Shown here: positions 6,827-15,164 of the stretch, one piece after another
Layout: each line of letters starts with the position of its first letter
Numbering within the stretch: position 1 is the first letter of the stretch
DNA from: Paracoccaceae bacterium
Lineage (GTDB): Bacteria; Pseudomonadota; Alphaproteobacteria; Rhodobacterales; Rhodobacteraceae
Reading direction: 5' to 3'
Length of the DNA stretch: 20,721 nucleotides
Assembly (NCBI GenBank): GCA_020852535.1
Contig: JADZAO010000053.1
Location: forward strand, 1-20,721
Program-made: the position numbers and the translations under genes
The notes under the pieces: model-generated
Told to the model about the DNA's origin: nothing
Database searches by the model: none
The model's input: only the letters and a program-made list of their open reading frames with translations

Positions 6827-7920
6827 TATGCTACCTGCCTTTTCTTGTTTAAGGAGAAAAGCCAGACCAGAAGCATCCGAACCATTACATCAAGCGCTCC
6901 TGTAAATAGGATTACCAGACCTTGTACCACGATGCGCAGTTCGATTGGGATTGAAGTCCATAAGCCAAGCTCGGCCCCGCCCTGATACAGAAAGCCGAAC
7001 AACACCGCAGCCAGCACTACGCCGACAGGGTGGTTTCGGCCCATCAGTGCAACCGCGATTCCTATGAAGCCTGCTCCTTCGGGCGAGTTCTGTAACAGCC
7101 GTTCTGCCTCGCCCATGACGTTGTTGACCGACATTAATCCTGCCAGCGCGCCTGACAGGATCATTGACACCATGATGATCTTGGTTGGGTTAATGCCTGC
7201 ATAGCGGGCAGCGGCTTCTGATTTTCCAAAAGCGCGGATTTGATAGCCAAGGCGGGTACGCCACAGGATTACCCAGACTACTAAGGCGGCGGCAAGCGCG
7301 ATGAAGAGGGTAATGTTGGCAGGTACGTTTTTGATGAAGAATAGGTTCAGGATCGGAATTTCATTCAGTGTTGGCAGGGCTACGGTTTCACTGAATCGGG
7401 CGGTTCCGGGATTTATCTGTCCTGGGGGACGTAGAACGTCGACCAGCAGATAGACGATTAAAGCTGCTGCGATGTAGTTGAAAATGATCGTTGTGATGAC
7501 GATATGGCTGCCGCGTTTTGCTGCTAGATATGCCGGAATTGCAGCCCAAACCATGCCAAACGCAGCGGCCGACAGAGATGCCGCCAGTAGCGCCGCCGAC
7601 CAGTGTGGCCACGGGATCATTAGGCACGTTAAGGCTACGCCTAAACCACCAAGCTGTGCTTGTCCTTCGCCACCTATGTTGAACATTCCTGCATGAAAGG
7701 CGATGGTTACTGCAAGGCCGGTGAAGATGAAGCTGGTGGTATAGTAAAGTGTATAGCCCCATCCATAGCTTGACATTAACGAGCCTTGGACCATCACATC
7801 TAGAGCTTCGATTGGGCTTTGGCCGATGGCGCTGATGACGATAGCACTGATAGTCGCGGCAAAGAGCAGGCTGATTAGCGGCACAAGCACTACATCGGCC
7901 CATTTGGGTAAATGGTCCAT
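6826..7920 (-). CDS. ABC transporter permease (BMP/nucleoside type, first permease)
   Basis: A 364-residue BPD_transp_2 permease with about ten hydrophobic segments. The conserved FHAGMFNIGGEGQAQLGGLG near residue 80 and the coupling loop KSEAAARYAGINPTKI...GALAGL...GFIGIAVALMGR mark the YufP/NupP-like subunit of BMP-type importers. It forms a heterodimeric membrane channel with the next gene product. The ATG overlaps the ATPase stop by one base (TGATG), and the stop shares a base with the next ATG. The C-terminus ends in a basic tail (LNKKRQVA). No lesions seen. Confidence 0.92.
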   Translation of the reverse strand: MDHLPKWADVVLVPLISLLFAATISAIVISAIGQSPIEALDVMVQGSLMSSYGWGYTLYYTTSFIFTGLAVTIAFHAGMFNIGGEGQAQLGGLGVALTCLMIPWPHWSAALLAASLSAAAFGMVWAAIPAYLAAKRGSHIVITTIIFNYIAAALIVYLLVDVLRPPGQINPGTARFSETVALPTLNEIPILNLFFIKNVPANITLFIALAAALVVWVILWRTRLGYQIRAFGKSEAAARYAGINPTKIIMVSMILSGALAGLMSVNNVMGEAERLLQNSPEGAGFIGIAVALMGRNHPVGVVLAAVLFGFLYQGGAELGLWTSIPIELRIVVQGLVILFTGALDVMVRMLLVWLFSLNKKRQVA

Positions 7921-9500
7921 CAGGCCTTCCCCGTTATGCCTGCCATGAGCAGGCTAAGTTCACGCTCGTTGGTTGTTTTAGGATCGCGAAAGCCCATAAT
8001 CCGTCCGTCGAACATCACAGCAATACGGTCGGACAGCGACATGATCTCGTCAAGCTCGACTGACACTAGCAGGATTGCCTTGCCTGCGTCGCGCAGCGCC
8101 ACGATTTGTCTGTGGATAAATTCAATAGCTCCGATATCTACGCCCCGTGTTGGTTGGCCTATTAGTAAGAGGTCGGGGTTCCGTTCGATCTCGCGGGCTA
8201 CGACGATTTTTTGCTGGTTGCCGCCTGAAAAGGATTTGGCAGGCAGGGTTGGGATCGGCGGACGAACGTCGAAACGTTTCATTTTTTTTGCCATATCGTT
8301 GCGTAGCGCGTCATTGTCCATGAATAACACGTTCTTTTGGTATTCTGGCATGTTGTGGTAGCCGAAGGCTACGTTTTCCCACGCTTCGAAATCCATGATT
8401 AGCCCAAGGTGCTGGCGGTCTTCGGGTACATGGGCGATACCCGCCTCGCGTCTTGTTTGGCCGTTTGCTTGCGTACCTGAAAGCGGCAGTGCGCTGCCGT
8501 TCACCTCGATCCGCCCGGTGGCGTTGATGATGCCGCCAAGCGCTTTTAGAAGTTCTGATTGCCCGTTGCCCGCGACACCTGCGATGCCGAGGGTTTCTCC
8601 GGCGCAGATTTCAAAGCTGACACCTTTCAGCCGTTTCACCCCGTGTTCGTCGCGTACATGCAGGTTTTGCACCGAAAGCACAGTTTTACCGGTTTTGGTG
8701 GTGCTCTTTTCGACCCTGAGCAGAACTTTGCGGCCTACCATCAACTCGGCCAGTTCCTTTGGGCTGGTTTCGGAGGTTTTCATCGTATTGACCATTGTAC
8801 CGCGCCGCATGACACTGACGTTGTCGGTCACTTCCATGATTTCGCGCAATTTGTGGGTGATTAGGATGACGGTTTTGCCCTTGTCACGCAGCCCGCGCAG
8901 GATACGGAATAAGTGGTCGGCCTCGTCTGGTGTTAGGACGCCTGTGGGTTCGTCGAGGATCAGGATATCGGCTTGACGATATAGTGTCTTGAGGATTTCG
9001 ACGCGTTGCTGGTGGCCGACCGACAGGTCTTCGATTAGTGCATCGGGATCGACATTGAGTTCGTATTCGCGGCTTAGATCTTTTAGTGTACGACGGGCTT
9101 TGGCCAGTGATTTGGCCAGAATCGCGCCTTCTTCTGCGCCGAGGACGATGTTTTCTAGAACGGTGAAATTCTGCACTAGTTTGAAGTGCTGGAACACCAT
9201 ACCGATGCCCGCGCGGAGGGCGCTCTGACTGTCTGGAATGGTGGTGGGGATGCCGTTAATTAGGATTTCGCCGGAATCGGCGCGGTAAAAACCGTAAAGG
9301 ATCGACATTAGCGTTGATTTGCCGGCGCCGTTTTCACCGATGATGCCGTGGATCGTGCCACGGGGAACGGCGATTGATATGTCTTTGTTTGCTTGAATTG
9401 TCCCGAAGTTTTTGGATATGCCTCTCAGTTCGATCGCAAATGGCGATGGAAATGGGACGGCAGTTGCCTGCCGCCCCGAAATGTTTGCCATAAATGGCAT
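7920..9500 (-). CDS. ABC transporter ATP-binding protein with two nucleotide-binding domains (BMP/nucleoside importer)
   Basis: A 526-residue fused double ATPase that powers the importer. Domain 1 (about 20-255): Walker A GENGAGKST, signature LSVGHQQRVEILKTL, Walker B ILILDEPTGVLTP, and an ITHK switch. Domain 2 (about 275-515): degenerate Walker A GIAGVAGNGQSELLKAL, signature SFSGGNQQKIVVARE, and Walker B-like LLLIGQPTRGVD with Gln for Glu. The asymmetric pair is normal for the sugar/nucleoside (RbsA, YufO/NupO) subfamily, not decay. The start ATG overlaps the stop of the binding-protein gene by one base (TGATG). An internal ATG three codons on is an alternative start. Confidence 0.93.
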   Translation of the reverse strand: MPFMANISGRQATAVPFPSPFAIELRGISKNFGTIQANKDISIAVPRGTIHGIIGENGAGKSTLMSILYGFYRADSGEILINGIPTTIPDSQSALRAGIGMVFQHFKLVQNFTVLENIVLGAEEGAILAKSLAKARRTLKDLSREYELNVDPDALIEDLSVGHQQRVEILKTLYRQADILILDEPTGVLTPDEADHLFRILRGLRDKGKTVILITHKLREIMEVTDNVSVMRRGTMVNTMKTSETSPKELAELMVGRKVLLRVEKSTTKTGKTVLSVQNLHVRDEHGVKRLKGVSFEICAGETLGIAGVAGNGQSELLKALGGIINATGRIEVNGSALPLSGTQANGQTRREAGIAHVPEDRQHLGLIMDFEAWENVAFGYHNMPEYQKNVLFMDNDALRNDMAKKMKRFDVRPPIPTLPAKSFSGGNQQKIVVAREIERNPDLLLIGQPTRGVDIGAIEFIHRQIVALRDAGKAILLVSVELDEIMSLSDRIAVMFDGRIMGFRDPKTTNERELSLLMAGITGKA

Positions 9501-10495
9501 CAGAAAGTTGCCGCCGGGCAGGTATTGTCGGACATGTAGTCGTGAACGACCAGCTCGCCCGATTTGATTTTTTCGGCAGCTGCATCGACAGCGGCCTGCA
9601 TTTCTGGCGTCACCAGTGATGCGTTGTTTTCATCCATCGCATAGGCCACACCTCCGGCCTTAAGGTCGAGTACTTCCAGACCAGACTTCAAGTCGGCACC
9701 TTCTTTGAAAGCGTTGTAGACGGCGACATCGACGCGCTTCATCATCGAGGTTAGGACTTTGCCAGGACGTATCCCGTTCTGGTTGCTGTCGATGCCGATT
9801 CCGAGGATGCCTTCGTCAGCTGCGGCTTGTAACACGCCCAGACCAGTGCCGCCAGCCGCTGCATAGATCACGTCTGCGCCTTGAGCTTTTTGGCCCTTTG
9901 CGAGTTCGCCGCCTTTTACGGGGTCATTCCATGCCGCTGGAGTGGTGCCAGTCATATTTAGAACGATCTTGGCATCGGGGTTTGCGGCGATGACGCCCTG
10001 TGCGTAGCCGCAGCCGAAGCGGCGAATCAGCGGGATGTCCATGCCGCCGATGAAGCCTACGGTGCCGGTTTTCGAGGCGAGGCCTGCCATCATGCCGACG
10101 AGGTAGCTGCCCTGATCTTCGGTGAAGACAATCGATTTCACGTTAGGCTGTTCGACGACCGTGTCTACGATCACGAATTTTGTGTCGGGGAAGTCTGGAG
10201 CAACGGCGTTGAGCACATTACCGAAGGCAGAACCCGTCATGACGATGGGGTTGGCTCCCGATTCGGCCAGACGGCGCAGAGCCTGCTCGCGCTGTGCTTC
10301 TGACTGCATCTCCATTTCTTTATAGGTGCCGTCGGTTTCCTTGGCCCACTTCTCCGCACCGTTGAAGGCGGCTTCGTTGAAGCCTTTGTCAAATTTTCCA
10401 GCAAGATCGTAGATGATTGCCGGATTGGCTGCGGCAATGCCAGTTGTCAGCGCCAGTGTGGCTGCTGCGCCGAGAAGTGTCTTCATCAGGGTCAT
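9500..10495 (-). CDS. BMP/PnrA-family periplasmic substrate-binding protein (probable nucleoside binder)
   Basis: A 331-residue secreted binding protein of the BMP family (PF02608). The N-terminus MTLMKTLLGAAATLALTTGI and the following AAANP form a Sec signal peptide without lipobox, so it should be free in the periplasm. The mature part starts PAIIYDLAGKFDKGFNEAAF, the BMP hallmark. Later come FVIVDTVVEQPNV, GSYLVGMMAGLASKTG, GADVIYAAAGGTG and GIDSNQNG. Relatives such as PnrA/TmpC bind purine nucleosides; the phosphorylase remnant after this operon fits that, but substrate is inferred. The ATG at 10495 has GGGAG six to seven bases before it; the open extension to 10510 is unlikely. First gene of the importer operon. 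Confidence 0.9.
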   Translation of the reverse strand: MTLMKTLLGAAATLALTTGIAAANPAIIYDLAGKFDKGFNEAAFNGAEKWAKETDGTYKEMEMQSEAQREQALRRLAESGANPIVMTGSAFGNVLNAVAPDFPDTKFVIVDTVVEQPNVKSIVFTEDQGSYLVGMMAGLASKTGTVGFIGGMDIPLIRRFGCGYAQGVIAANPDAKIVLNMTGTTPAAWNDPVKGGELAKGQKAQGADVIYAAAGGTGLGVLQAAADEGILGIGIDSNQNGIRPGKVLTSMMKRVDVAVYNAFKEGADLKSGLEVLDLKAGGVAYAMDENNASLVTPEMQAAVDAAAEKIKSGELVVHDYMSDNTCPAATF

Positions 10496-10571
10496 GTGTA
10501 TCTCCCGCATATGTCGGTTGTATTGTGATTCTTGTTCCGCCCCCTTCGCCTCACAGGGCGGTTCGTGGGGG

Positions 10572-10601
10572 ATTTAGGACGGATTCTAACTAAGGGGTCA
10601 A
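10572..10601 (-). promoter_or_regulatory. Candidate sigma-70-type promoter of the importer operon
   Basis: On the minus strand TTGACC (10601-10596) is followed after 18 bases by CTAAAT (10577-10572), about 75 bases before the binding-protein ATG. The -35 box is good, the -10 box moderate. No operator or purine riboswitch was recognised in the 158 bases between rimI and this operon. Confidence 0.4.
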
Positions 10602-10668
10602 TACTTCTTTGCGTTACCCTGTGGTCGTCGGACATTCAGAGTATAGTTAGTGCTGAAGAAACTGGCTT

Positions 10669-11085
10669 TTAATGAAGGGCGCAAATCATAAAGATGGCGT
10701 TAATGTAGTTGCCTTCTGGGCTGCGATAATAGTTGCGTCTGCTCCCGGATTCGACGAATCCTGCATTGGCATAGATATGACGGGCAGGCCGATTATCTTC
10801 GGCCACTTCTAAAAAGGCGCTGCTGGCTCCGCGCTGGCGCGACTCGTTGATAAAGGCTGAGACGAGGCGTTTAGCTATTCCTCGCCCACGTAAGTCAGGT
10901 GGCACCGCGATGGTCAGTAGTTCGGCTTCATCTGTCACTACGCGGCCCATAAGAAAGGCTTTTCCCTCGGTCAGCAGGAATGTGTGGGGAGTAGATAAAA
11001 GGTCTCGGAATTCGGTCGCACTCCACGGGCGCGGGGTACTAAATGAGAGTGCGTGAAGGCGGGCCAGTGTTGTTTTGGTTGTCAC
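10669..11085 (-). CDS. rimI: GNAT N-acetyltransferase, RimI-like
   Basis: A 138-residue GNAT-fold acetyltransferase (PF00583) that uses acetyl-CoA to acetylate a protein N-terminus; in E. coli RimI modifies ribosomal protein S18. The acetyl-CoA motif is LLTIAVPPDLRGRGIAKRLV near residue 56, followed by AFLEVAEDNRPARHIYANAG and the usual C-terminal GFVESGSRRNYY. The start is a GTG at 11085 overlapping the tsaB stop (GTGA), so it is coupled to tsaB. The tsaB-rimI pairing is widespread and supports the name, though the substrate in this lineage is not certain. Confidence 0.85.
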   Translation of the reverse strand: MTTKTTLARLHALSFSTPRPWSATEFRDLLSTPHTFLLTEGKAFLMGRVVTDEAELLTIAVPPDLRGRGIAKRLVSAFINESRQRGASSAFLEVAEDNRPARHIYANAGFVESGSRRNYYRSPEGNYINAIFMICALH

Positions 11086-11684
11086 GGTAGGATCATCGGT
11101 GGTGGGTCGGATGGCGGGGCGGCATCGGTGCTGCGCAGGTAGAAGGGTGAGGGGCGGAGGTCTGCCTTGCCGTTGCGGGTTATGGCGATACGAGCAATGG
11201 CCTCGGCAATAGGTAACGAAGGTAATGCATTTGGTAGGACGTTGCCGGTTGCGGGAGCGTCAAGCGTTAGCTTGTTAAGCTGCGTTAGTTTTGCAGCGCT
11301 ATCGATGCTATCGAATCGTTGGGCATACACATCACCGCGCCGCGCATCTTCTATTACCCAAAGTGGACGTGGCAGGCCGTAGGCCAGCGCTTCTAGTCGT
11401 GTAACGCCTATGGCGGGGATGCCCAGCGATAGGGCAAGGCCACGGGCTGCGGCTACCGCGATGCGTACGCCGGTGAAGTTGCCAGGGCCGGTGCCAACTC
11501 CCAATGCGTTTAGGTCGCCCCACGCAAGTCCTGTTTCGGCGAGTAGATCTTCTAACATCGGGATTAGGCGTTCGGCTTGTCCCTTTTCCATCGGCTCGAA
11601 GCGGTGGGCGGTTATGCGGGCACCACAAATTACGGCGGCTGTACAATGCGCAGCCGATGTGTCGAAAGCTAGAAGTGTTTTCAT
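11082..11684 (-). CDS. tsaB: tRNA threonylcarbamoyladenosine biosynthesis protein TsaB
   Basis: A 200-residue ASKHA-fold protein that partners TsaD (with TsaE) to transfer the threonylcarbamoyl group to A37 of ANN-decoding tRNAs. It is the non-catalytic, dimerising partner of TsaD. The N-terminus LLAFDTSAAHCTAAV is the first phosphate-loop strand, and the hallmark LGVGTGPGNFTGVRIAVAAA lies near residue 61. IPAIGVTRLEALAYG and DARRGDVYAQRF follow. Length is near the family norm. The stop overlaps the GTG of rimI; the start is 4 bases after the nifU stop, so nifU, tsaB and rimI form one operon. Confidence 0.93.
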   Translation of the reverse strand: MKTLLAFDTSAAHCTAAVICGARITAHRFEPMEKGQAERLIPMLEDLLAETGLAWGDLNALGVGTGPGNFTGVRIAVAAARGLALSLGIPAIGVTRLEALAYGLPRPLWVIEDARRGDVYAQRFDSIDSAAKLTQLNKLTLDAPATGNVLPNALPSLPIAEAIARIAITRNGKADLRPSPFYLRSTDAAPPSDPPPMILP

Positions 11685-11688
11685 GAGA

Positions 11689-12249
11689 TTAGGCAGTCGC
11701 TGGACGCACTTCTAGCACTTCCGGAATGTAATGACGCAAAAGGTTCTCGATTCCCATTTTAAGCGTTAGCGTGCTGGAGGGGCATCCGGCGCAGGCACCT
11801 TGCATGTGCAAGTATACCACGCCACGATCGAAGCCGTGGAAGGTGATGTCGCCGCCATCTTGCGCCACGGCAGGACGTACGCGGGTGTCGAGAAGTTCTT
11901 TGATCTGGCGCACAATGTCACCGTCCTCGCCCGCGTATTCGTACTTGCTGCTACCGATGCTTTCGCCCTCAATTGCTGCTGCGCCTGATTGATAGTGTTC
12001 CATGATCGCGCCGAGGATGGCGGGCTTCACATGGTCCCATTCCACGTCGTCAGTTTTTGTCACAGTGACGAAATCCGCTCCGAAGAACACGCGTGCAACA
12101 CCACCTACCGCAAAGATGCGCTTTGCGAGAGGGGATTTTGCCGCAGCTTCCTTGTTTGGAAAATCGGCGGTGCCAAGGTCGAGTATTGTTTGGCCGGGCA
12201 GGAATTTTAGTGTGGCGGGATTTGGTGTTGATTCGGTCTGGATAAACAT
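11689..12249 (-). CDS. NFU-type iron-sulfur cluster scaffold protein (NifU family)
   Basis: A 186-residue two-domain NFU protein that carries an Fe-S cluster and hands it to client proteins. The N-terminal Nfu_N domain (about 1-88) starts MFIQTESTPNPATLKFLPG, and the C-terminal NifU-like domain (about 110-182) contains RPAVAQDGGDITFHGF and the cluster-binding CxxC in GACAGCPSS. The frame is open upstream to 12336, but the family N-terminus fixes the start at 12249. First gene of an operon with tsaB and rimI. In relatives a universal stress protein gene usually lies just upstream (from memory); here only its remains are found. Confidence 0.92.
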   Translation of the reverse strand: MFIQTESTPNPATLKFLPGQTILDLGTADFPNKEAAAKSPLAKRIFAVGGVARVFFGADFVTVTKTDDVEWDHVKPAILGAIMEHYQSGAAAIEGESIGSSKYEYAGEDGDIVRQIKELLDTRVRPAVAQDGGDITFHGFDRGVVYLHMQGACAGCPSSTLTLKMGIENLLRHYIPEVLEVRPATA

Positions 12250-12329
12250 TGGTCTTCTCTGACTATTCCTGTCAGATGTGCGCTCGCGCGCGGCAGCTGT
12301 CAAGTTTGGAACGGTTTTAAACCTTTTTC

Positions 12330-12359
12330 CTATCATCTCCGTGTAGATGGGGATGATAG
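12330..12359. repeat. Strong inverted repeat between the stress-protein remnant and nifU
   Basis: CTATCATCTCC (12330-12340) pairs over 11 positions, one of them G-U, with GGGGATGATAG (12349-12359) around an 8-base loop. It starts 20 bases after the stop of the stress-protein remnant and 80 bases before nifU. No T-run follows on either strand, so it may be a 3' stabilising hairpin, an inherited terminator that lost its tail, or an operator. Confidence 0.5.
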
Positions 12360-12378
12360 TTGCTTGTTGCTAAAGCCC

Positions 12379-12567
12379 TTAGGTGATTTTTTCAGCCTTT
12401 CTTTGTACATGCCACCCGGTATCATGGTGATCGAGGTTGGCAGGTCGCCGGAATTGCGCGTTATAGCGGTGACGAGATGGCTTTTTGGTTTTGGCCTCTA
12501 GAATGAGGATGCTGACCTGTGGGTTGTTATTTATTTTTGGGAGACCTTCCGCGTTTCTTACTTCTCT
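12379..12567 (-). pseudogene. Universal stress protein gene, C-terminal remnant
   Basis: The minus-strand frame from 12567 reads REVRNAEGLPK, then NNPQVSILILEAKTK, like the Usp segment REGEPVxEIL..DPEVxVLVLGAxTxK. At an A5 run (12486-12482) the similarity jumps frame to KSHLVTAITRNSGDLPTSIT and MIPGGMYKERLKK, matching the C-terminal block PLVTQLTRNSGxLPVPVTIVPGxMSKERL. At an A6 run near 12386-12391 it returns to the first frame for ILE-THR-stop. Two indels in A-runs and loss of the first half make this a dead gene. Its upstream half is replaced by the 3' end of the M3 peptidase gene. A universal stress protein gene before nifU is the usual order in Rhodobacterales (from memory). Confidence 0.75.
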
Positions 12568-14584
12568 AAACTGCATCCAGCAGTCCGCGCCCCTTCAGCA
12601 ACGCTTCTACATCTGGCATTTTGCCACGGAAACGGGTATAAAGGACCTCTGCTTCTTCTGATCCGCCTGCTGACAAGATATGTTTTTCAAGCAGTGCAGC
12701 AACCGCTGGATCGAAGGGCCCGCTTGCTTCCTCAAAGGCAGCGAAAGCATCCGCGTCCATTACTTCCGACCACATGTAGGAGTAATAGCCTGATGAATAG
12801 CCATCGCTTGAAAATACATGCGTGAAATGCGGTGTGGCGTGGCGCATCCTGATCGCTTGTGGCATCTCCAGCGCTTCTAGCACTTCAGATTGCTTCGCCA
12901 TTGGATCGGTAGGCGCAGCCCCCTCGTGAAAGGCCAGATCGACCAGCGCCGAGCTTATGAACTCCACTGTGGCGAAACTTTGGTCGTAGGTTAGCGTTGC
13001 CAAAAGTCGCTTGAGAATATCGGCAGGCATTGCTTCGCCCGTTTGCCAATGCCGTGCGTGTTTTTCTAGCACTTCCGGCACTTCCAGCCAGTGTTCGTAA
13101 AGCTGGCTTGGGAGTTCGACGAAGTCTCGTGCCACGCTGGTGCCGGAAATTAGCCCAAAAGTTACATCTGACAGCATCTGATGCAGCGCATGGCCAAATT
13201 CATGAAATAGTGTTCGCGCATCGTCGTAGGACAGTAGTGTAGGCTCACCTTTGGAAAAATTGCACACGTTCAATACAATGGGCCGCACGTCGCCGCCCAG
13301 CTTCTTTTGTGACCGTATGGCCGAACACCATGCTCCTGATCGCTTGGATGTCCGTGCAAAATAATCGCCAAAAAATACCGCAATATGCTTGCCCGCACGG
13401 GTAACCTCCCACCCCCGCACGTCTGCATGGTAGAAGGATCCTTTGATTTCACGAAACTCTAGGTTGAACAGGCGGTTTGCACAATCAAACTGCGCTCCCA
13501 GCATGGCGTCGAGAGACAGGTAAGGTTTTAGCGCTACCTCGTCTAGATTATGCTCTGCTTTGCGTCGTTTTTCGGAATAGTAGCGCCAGTCCCAGGCTTC
13601 CAGGGGTCCTGCCTCCCCATCGGCGACTAGCATCGCTTCCAGCACTGCCGCATCCGCCAGCGCCTTGAGCTTGGCAGGTTTCCACACCCGCATTAATAAG
13701 TCTCGCACGGCCTCGGGCGTTTTGGCCATTTCTGGTTCTAGCTTAAAATCGGCAAAGCTGGCGTAGCCGAGCAGCTTGGCACGTTCCTCGCGCAGCATCA
13801 ATATCTCGGCGACAATCGCACGGTTGTCATGTGCGTTGCCGTTCGCACCTCGCCTTACCCATGCTTCGTAGGATATTTTTCGTAAGCTACGGTTGGGTGA
13901 GAATTGTAAAAACGGTACGATCAGCGACCGGTTCAGTGTGACGACCGGACTGTTTTGTCCGCGCTCCACCCCTGCCGCTCGCGCCGCTGTGACCACGAAG
14001 GTCGGCAGGCCTGACAGATCGTCCTCTGTCAGTGCCATGAACCACTCGCGTTCATCTGCTAGCAGATTTTGCGCGAATGTTGTGCCCAGCACCGCCAGAC
14101 GCATTTTTATCTCAGTCAACCGTTCTGCCGCCGCCCCTTGCAATTCCGCACCTGACCTTACGAACATGCGTCGGTACAGCGTTAATACCCGCAACTCCTC
14201 GCTTGTTAGCCCTAAGGTATCCCGCCGCGACCAAAGGTCGTTTATTCTTCTGAACAGCGTTTTGTTGTTTGTTATCTCGGACGAAAAGGCCGACATTTTT
14301 GGCGCTAACTCTCGCATTAACGCTTCTCGCGTCTCGGTGCTGTCGGCACCCGCAAGGTTGTAGAACAGCCTAGAAATACGGTCCAACGACGTTTCCGCTA
14401 GTTCTAGTGCTGCGATAGTGTTCGCAAACGTGGGAGGCTCTGTCAGATCTGCAATAGCTGCGATATTTTTCCGCGCTTCGGCCAATGCTACACTGAAGGC
14501 GGGGGCGAAATCCTCGTCCCGTATTGCAGCGAAAGGTGGCAGATTAAAGGGCGCGGTCCAAGGAGAAAGCAGCGGATTGGTCAT
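12566..14584 (-). CDS. M3-family oligopeptidase (peptidyl-dipeptidase Dcp/oligopeptidase A type)
   Basis: A 672-residue zinc metallopeptidase of family M3 that degrades short peptides in the cytoplasm. The zinc-binding HEFGH is at about residue 461 in TLFHEFGHALHQMLSDV; the third ligand Glu lies in DFVELPSQLYEHW about 25 residues on. The N-terminus NPLLSPWTAPFNLPPF is typical of Dcp and OpdA, and length matches (about 680). The C-terminal YSSGYYSYMWSEVMDADAF segment is also conserved. No signal peptide, so cytoplasmic. ATG at 14584 is supported by the family N-terminus. Directly behind its stop lies a truncated stress-protein gene, suggesting a rearrangement joined them. Confidence 0.93.
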   Translation of the reverse strand: MTNPLLSPWTAPFNLPPFAAIRDEDFAPAFSVALAEARKNIAAIADLTEPPTFANTIAALELAETSLDRISRLFYNLAGADSTETREALMRELAPKMSAFSSEITNNKTLFRRINDLWSRRDTLGLTSEELRVLTLYRRMFVRSGAELQGAAAERLTEIKMRLAVLGTTFAQNLLADEREWFMALTEDDLSGLPTFVVTAARAAGVERGQNSPVVTLNRSLIVPFLQFSPNRSLRKISYEAWVRRGANGNAHDNRAIVAEILMLREERAKLLGYASFADFKLEPEMAKTPEAVRDLLMRVWKPAKLKALADAAVLEAMLVADGEAGPLEAWDWRYYSEKRRKAEHNLDEVALKPYLSLDAMLGAQFDCANRLFNLEFREIKGSFYHADVRGWEVTRAGKHIAVFFGDYFARTSKRSGAWCSAIRSQKKLGGDVRPIVLNVCNFSKGEPTLLSYDDARTLFHEFGHALHQMLSDVTFGLISGTSVARDFVELPSQLYEHWLEVPEVLEKHARHWQTGEAMPADILKRLLATLTYDQSFATVEFISSALVDLAFHEGAAPTDPMAKQSEVLEALEMPQAIRMRHATPHFTHVFSSDGYSSGYYSYMWSEVMDADAFAAFEEASGPFDPAVAALLEKHILSAGGSEEAEVLYTRFRGKMPDVEALLKGRGLLDAV

Positions 14585-15164
14585 GACTGGAACTCTTTTT
14601 ATCGAAATCTAAACAGGCCATCGGCGAAGGTCCACTCTCGCATCACCTGACATTCACACGGGGATGTCAACTAACGCCTAGTGCTTCTGTCGTATCTTCA
14701 ATCGTTTCTAAAGTCGCCACTAACCTAATTACCAGTACGAAAACCACTCAACGCGACAAAACGATGATATGTACACTCTGCATCACATTAATATAAAAGT
14801 GGTAGGTGTCAGACTGCGTCGAAACCAGTAATTCGGGATTGGCTTCGAAAGAGGTCGCATCGGTGAAGCGCGTCTTGTTGCCTTCTCTTTTATGTTGAGG
14901 AATTGTAGCGTTAGAAAGGTGATTTTGGTCATGATGGTGACTTCGCGGTTTGTCAGACCGGTTAGATCCTGCACTTTGGCTGAATCCGTTCCGATGGTTG
15001 AAGACAAATAGCAGTAATAAATTTTATTGTAGTCTTTCTGTCACAAATACACCGTCAAACATTAGGCTTAGTTTTTAGTGCTTGTAAGAAACAGTAAAGG
15101 CAGCGGTTGAGTTATATTTTCCTGCCGCCTAAACCTTGCACAATCTTTTATTGGAGCTTTGCCT
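14585..15164. other. 580-base gap between divergent M3 peptidase and coaBC genes
   Basis: No gene assigned. It must hold both divergent promoters. On the minus strand two overlapping frames are open, one of about 90 codons without a usual start (about 15026-14748) and one of 74 codons (15007-14783); neither peptide is recognised. A dyad TGACAT-10-ATGTCA (14648-14669) overlaps a consensus TTGACA (14670-14665) facing the M3 gene. The AT-rich block near 15010-15120 precedes coaBC, with no clear -35/-10 pair. Confidence 0.45.
14648..14670 (-). promoter_or_regulatory. Candidate -35 box inside an operator-like dyad, upstream of the M3 peptidase
   Basis: TGACAT (14648-14653) and ATGTCA (14664-14669) form a perfect 6-base inverted repeat with a 10-base spacer. 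On the minus strand the right arm is part of a consensus -35 TTGACA (14670-14665), about 80 bases before the peptidase ATG. The matching -10 position (GGTGAT) is poor, so the promoter call is weak; a repressor binding site over the -35 box is one reading. Confidence 0.3.

Noticed and set aside
8500..8580. Loss of ATPase activity through the degenerate second Walker A in the importer ATPase
   Set aside because: A degenerate second site is normal in this fused ATPase subfamily and is not evidence of decay.
7912..9228. Long open frames antisense to the ABC ATPase and permease genes
   Set aside because: They are shadows of the conserved minus-strand genes with no family features of their own.
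12379..12576. New 65-residue protein starting inside the M3 peptidase gene
   Set aside because: Its middle matches a universal stress protein only when frames are switched at A-runs; it is a pseudogene fragment.
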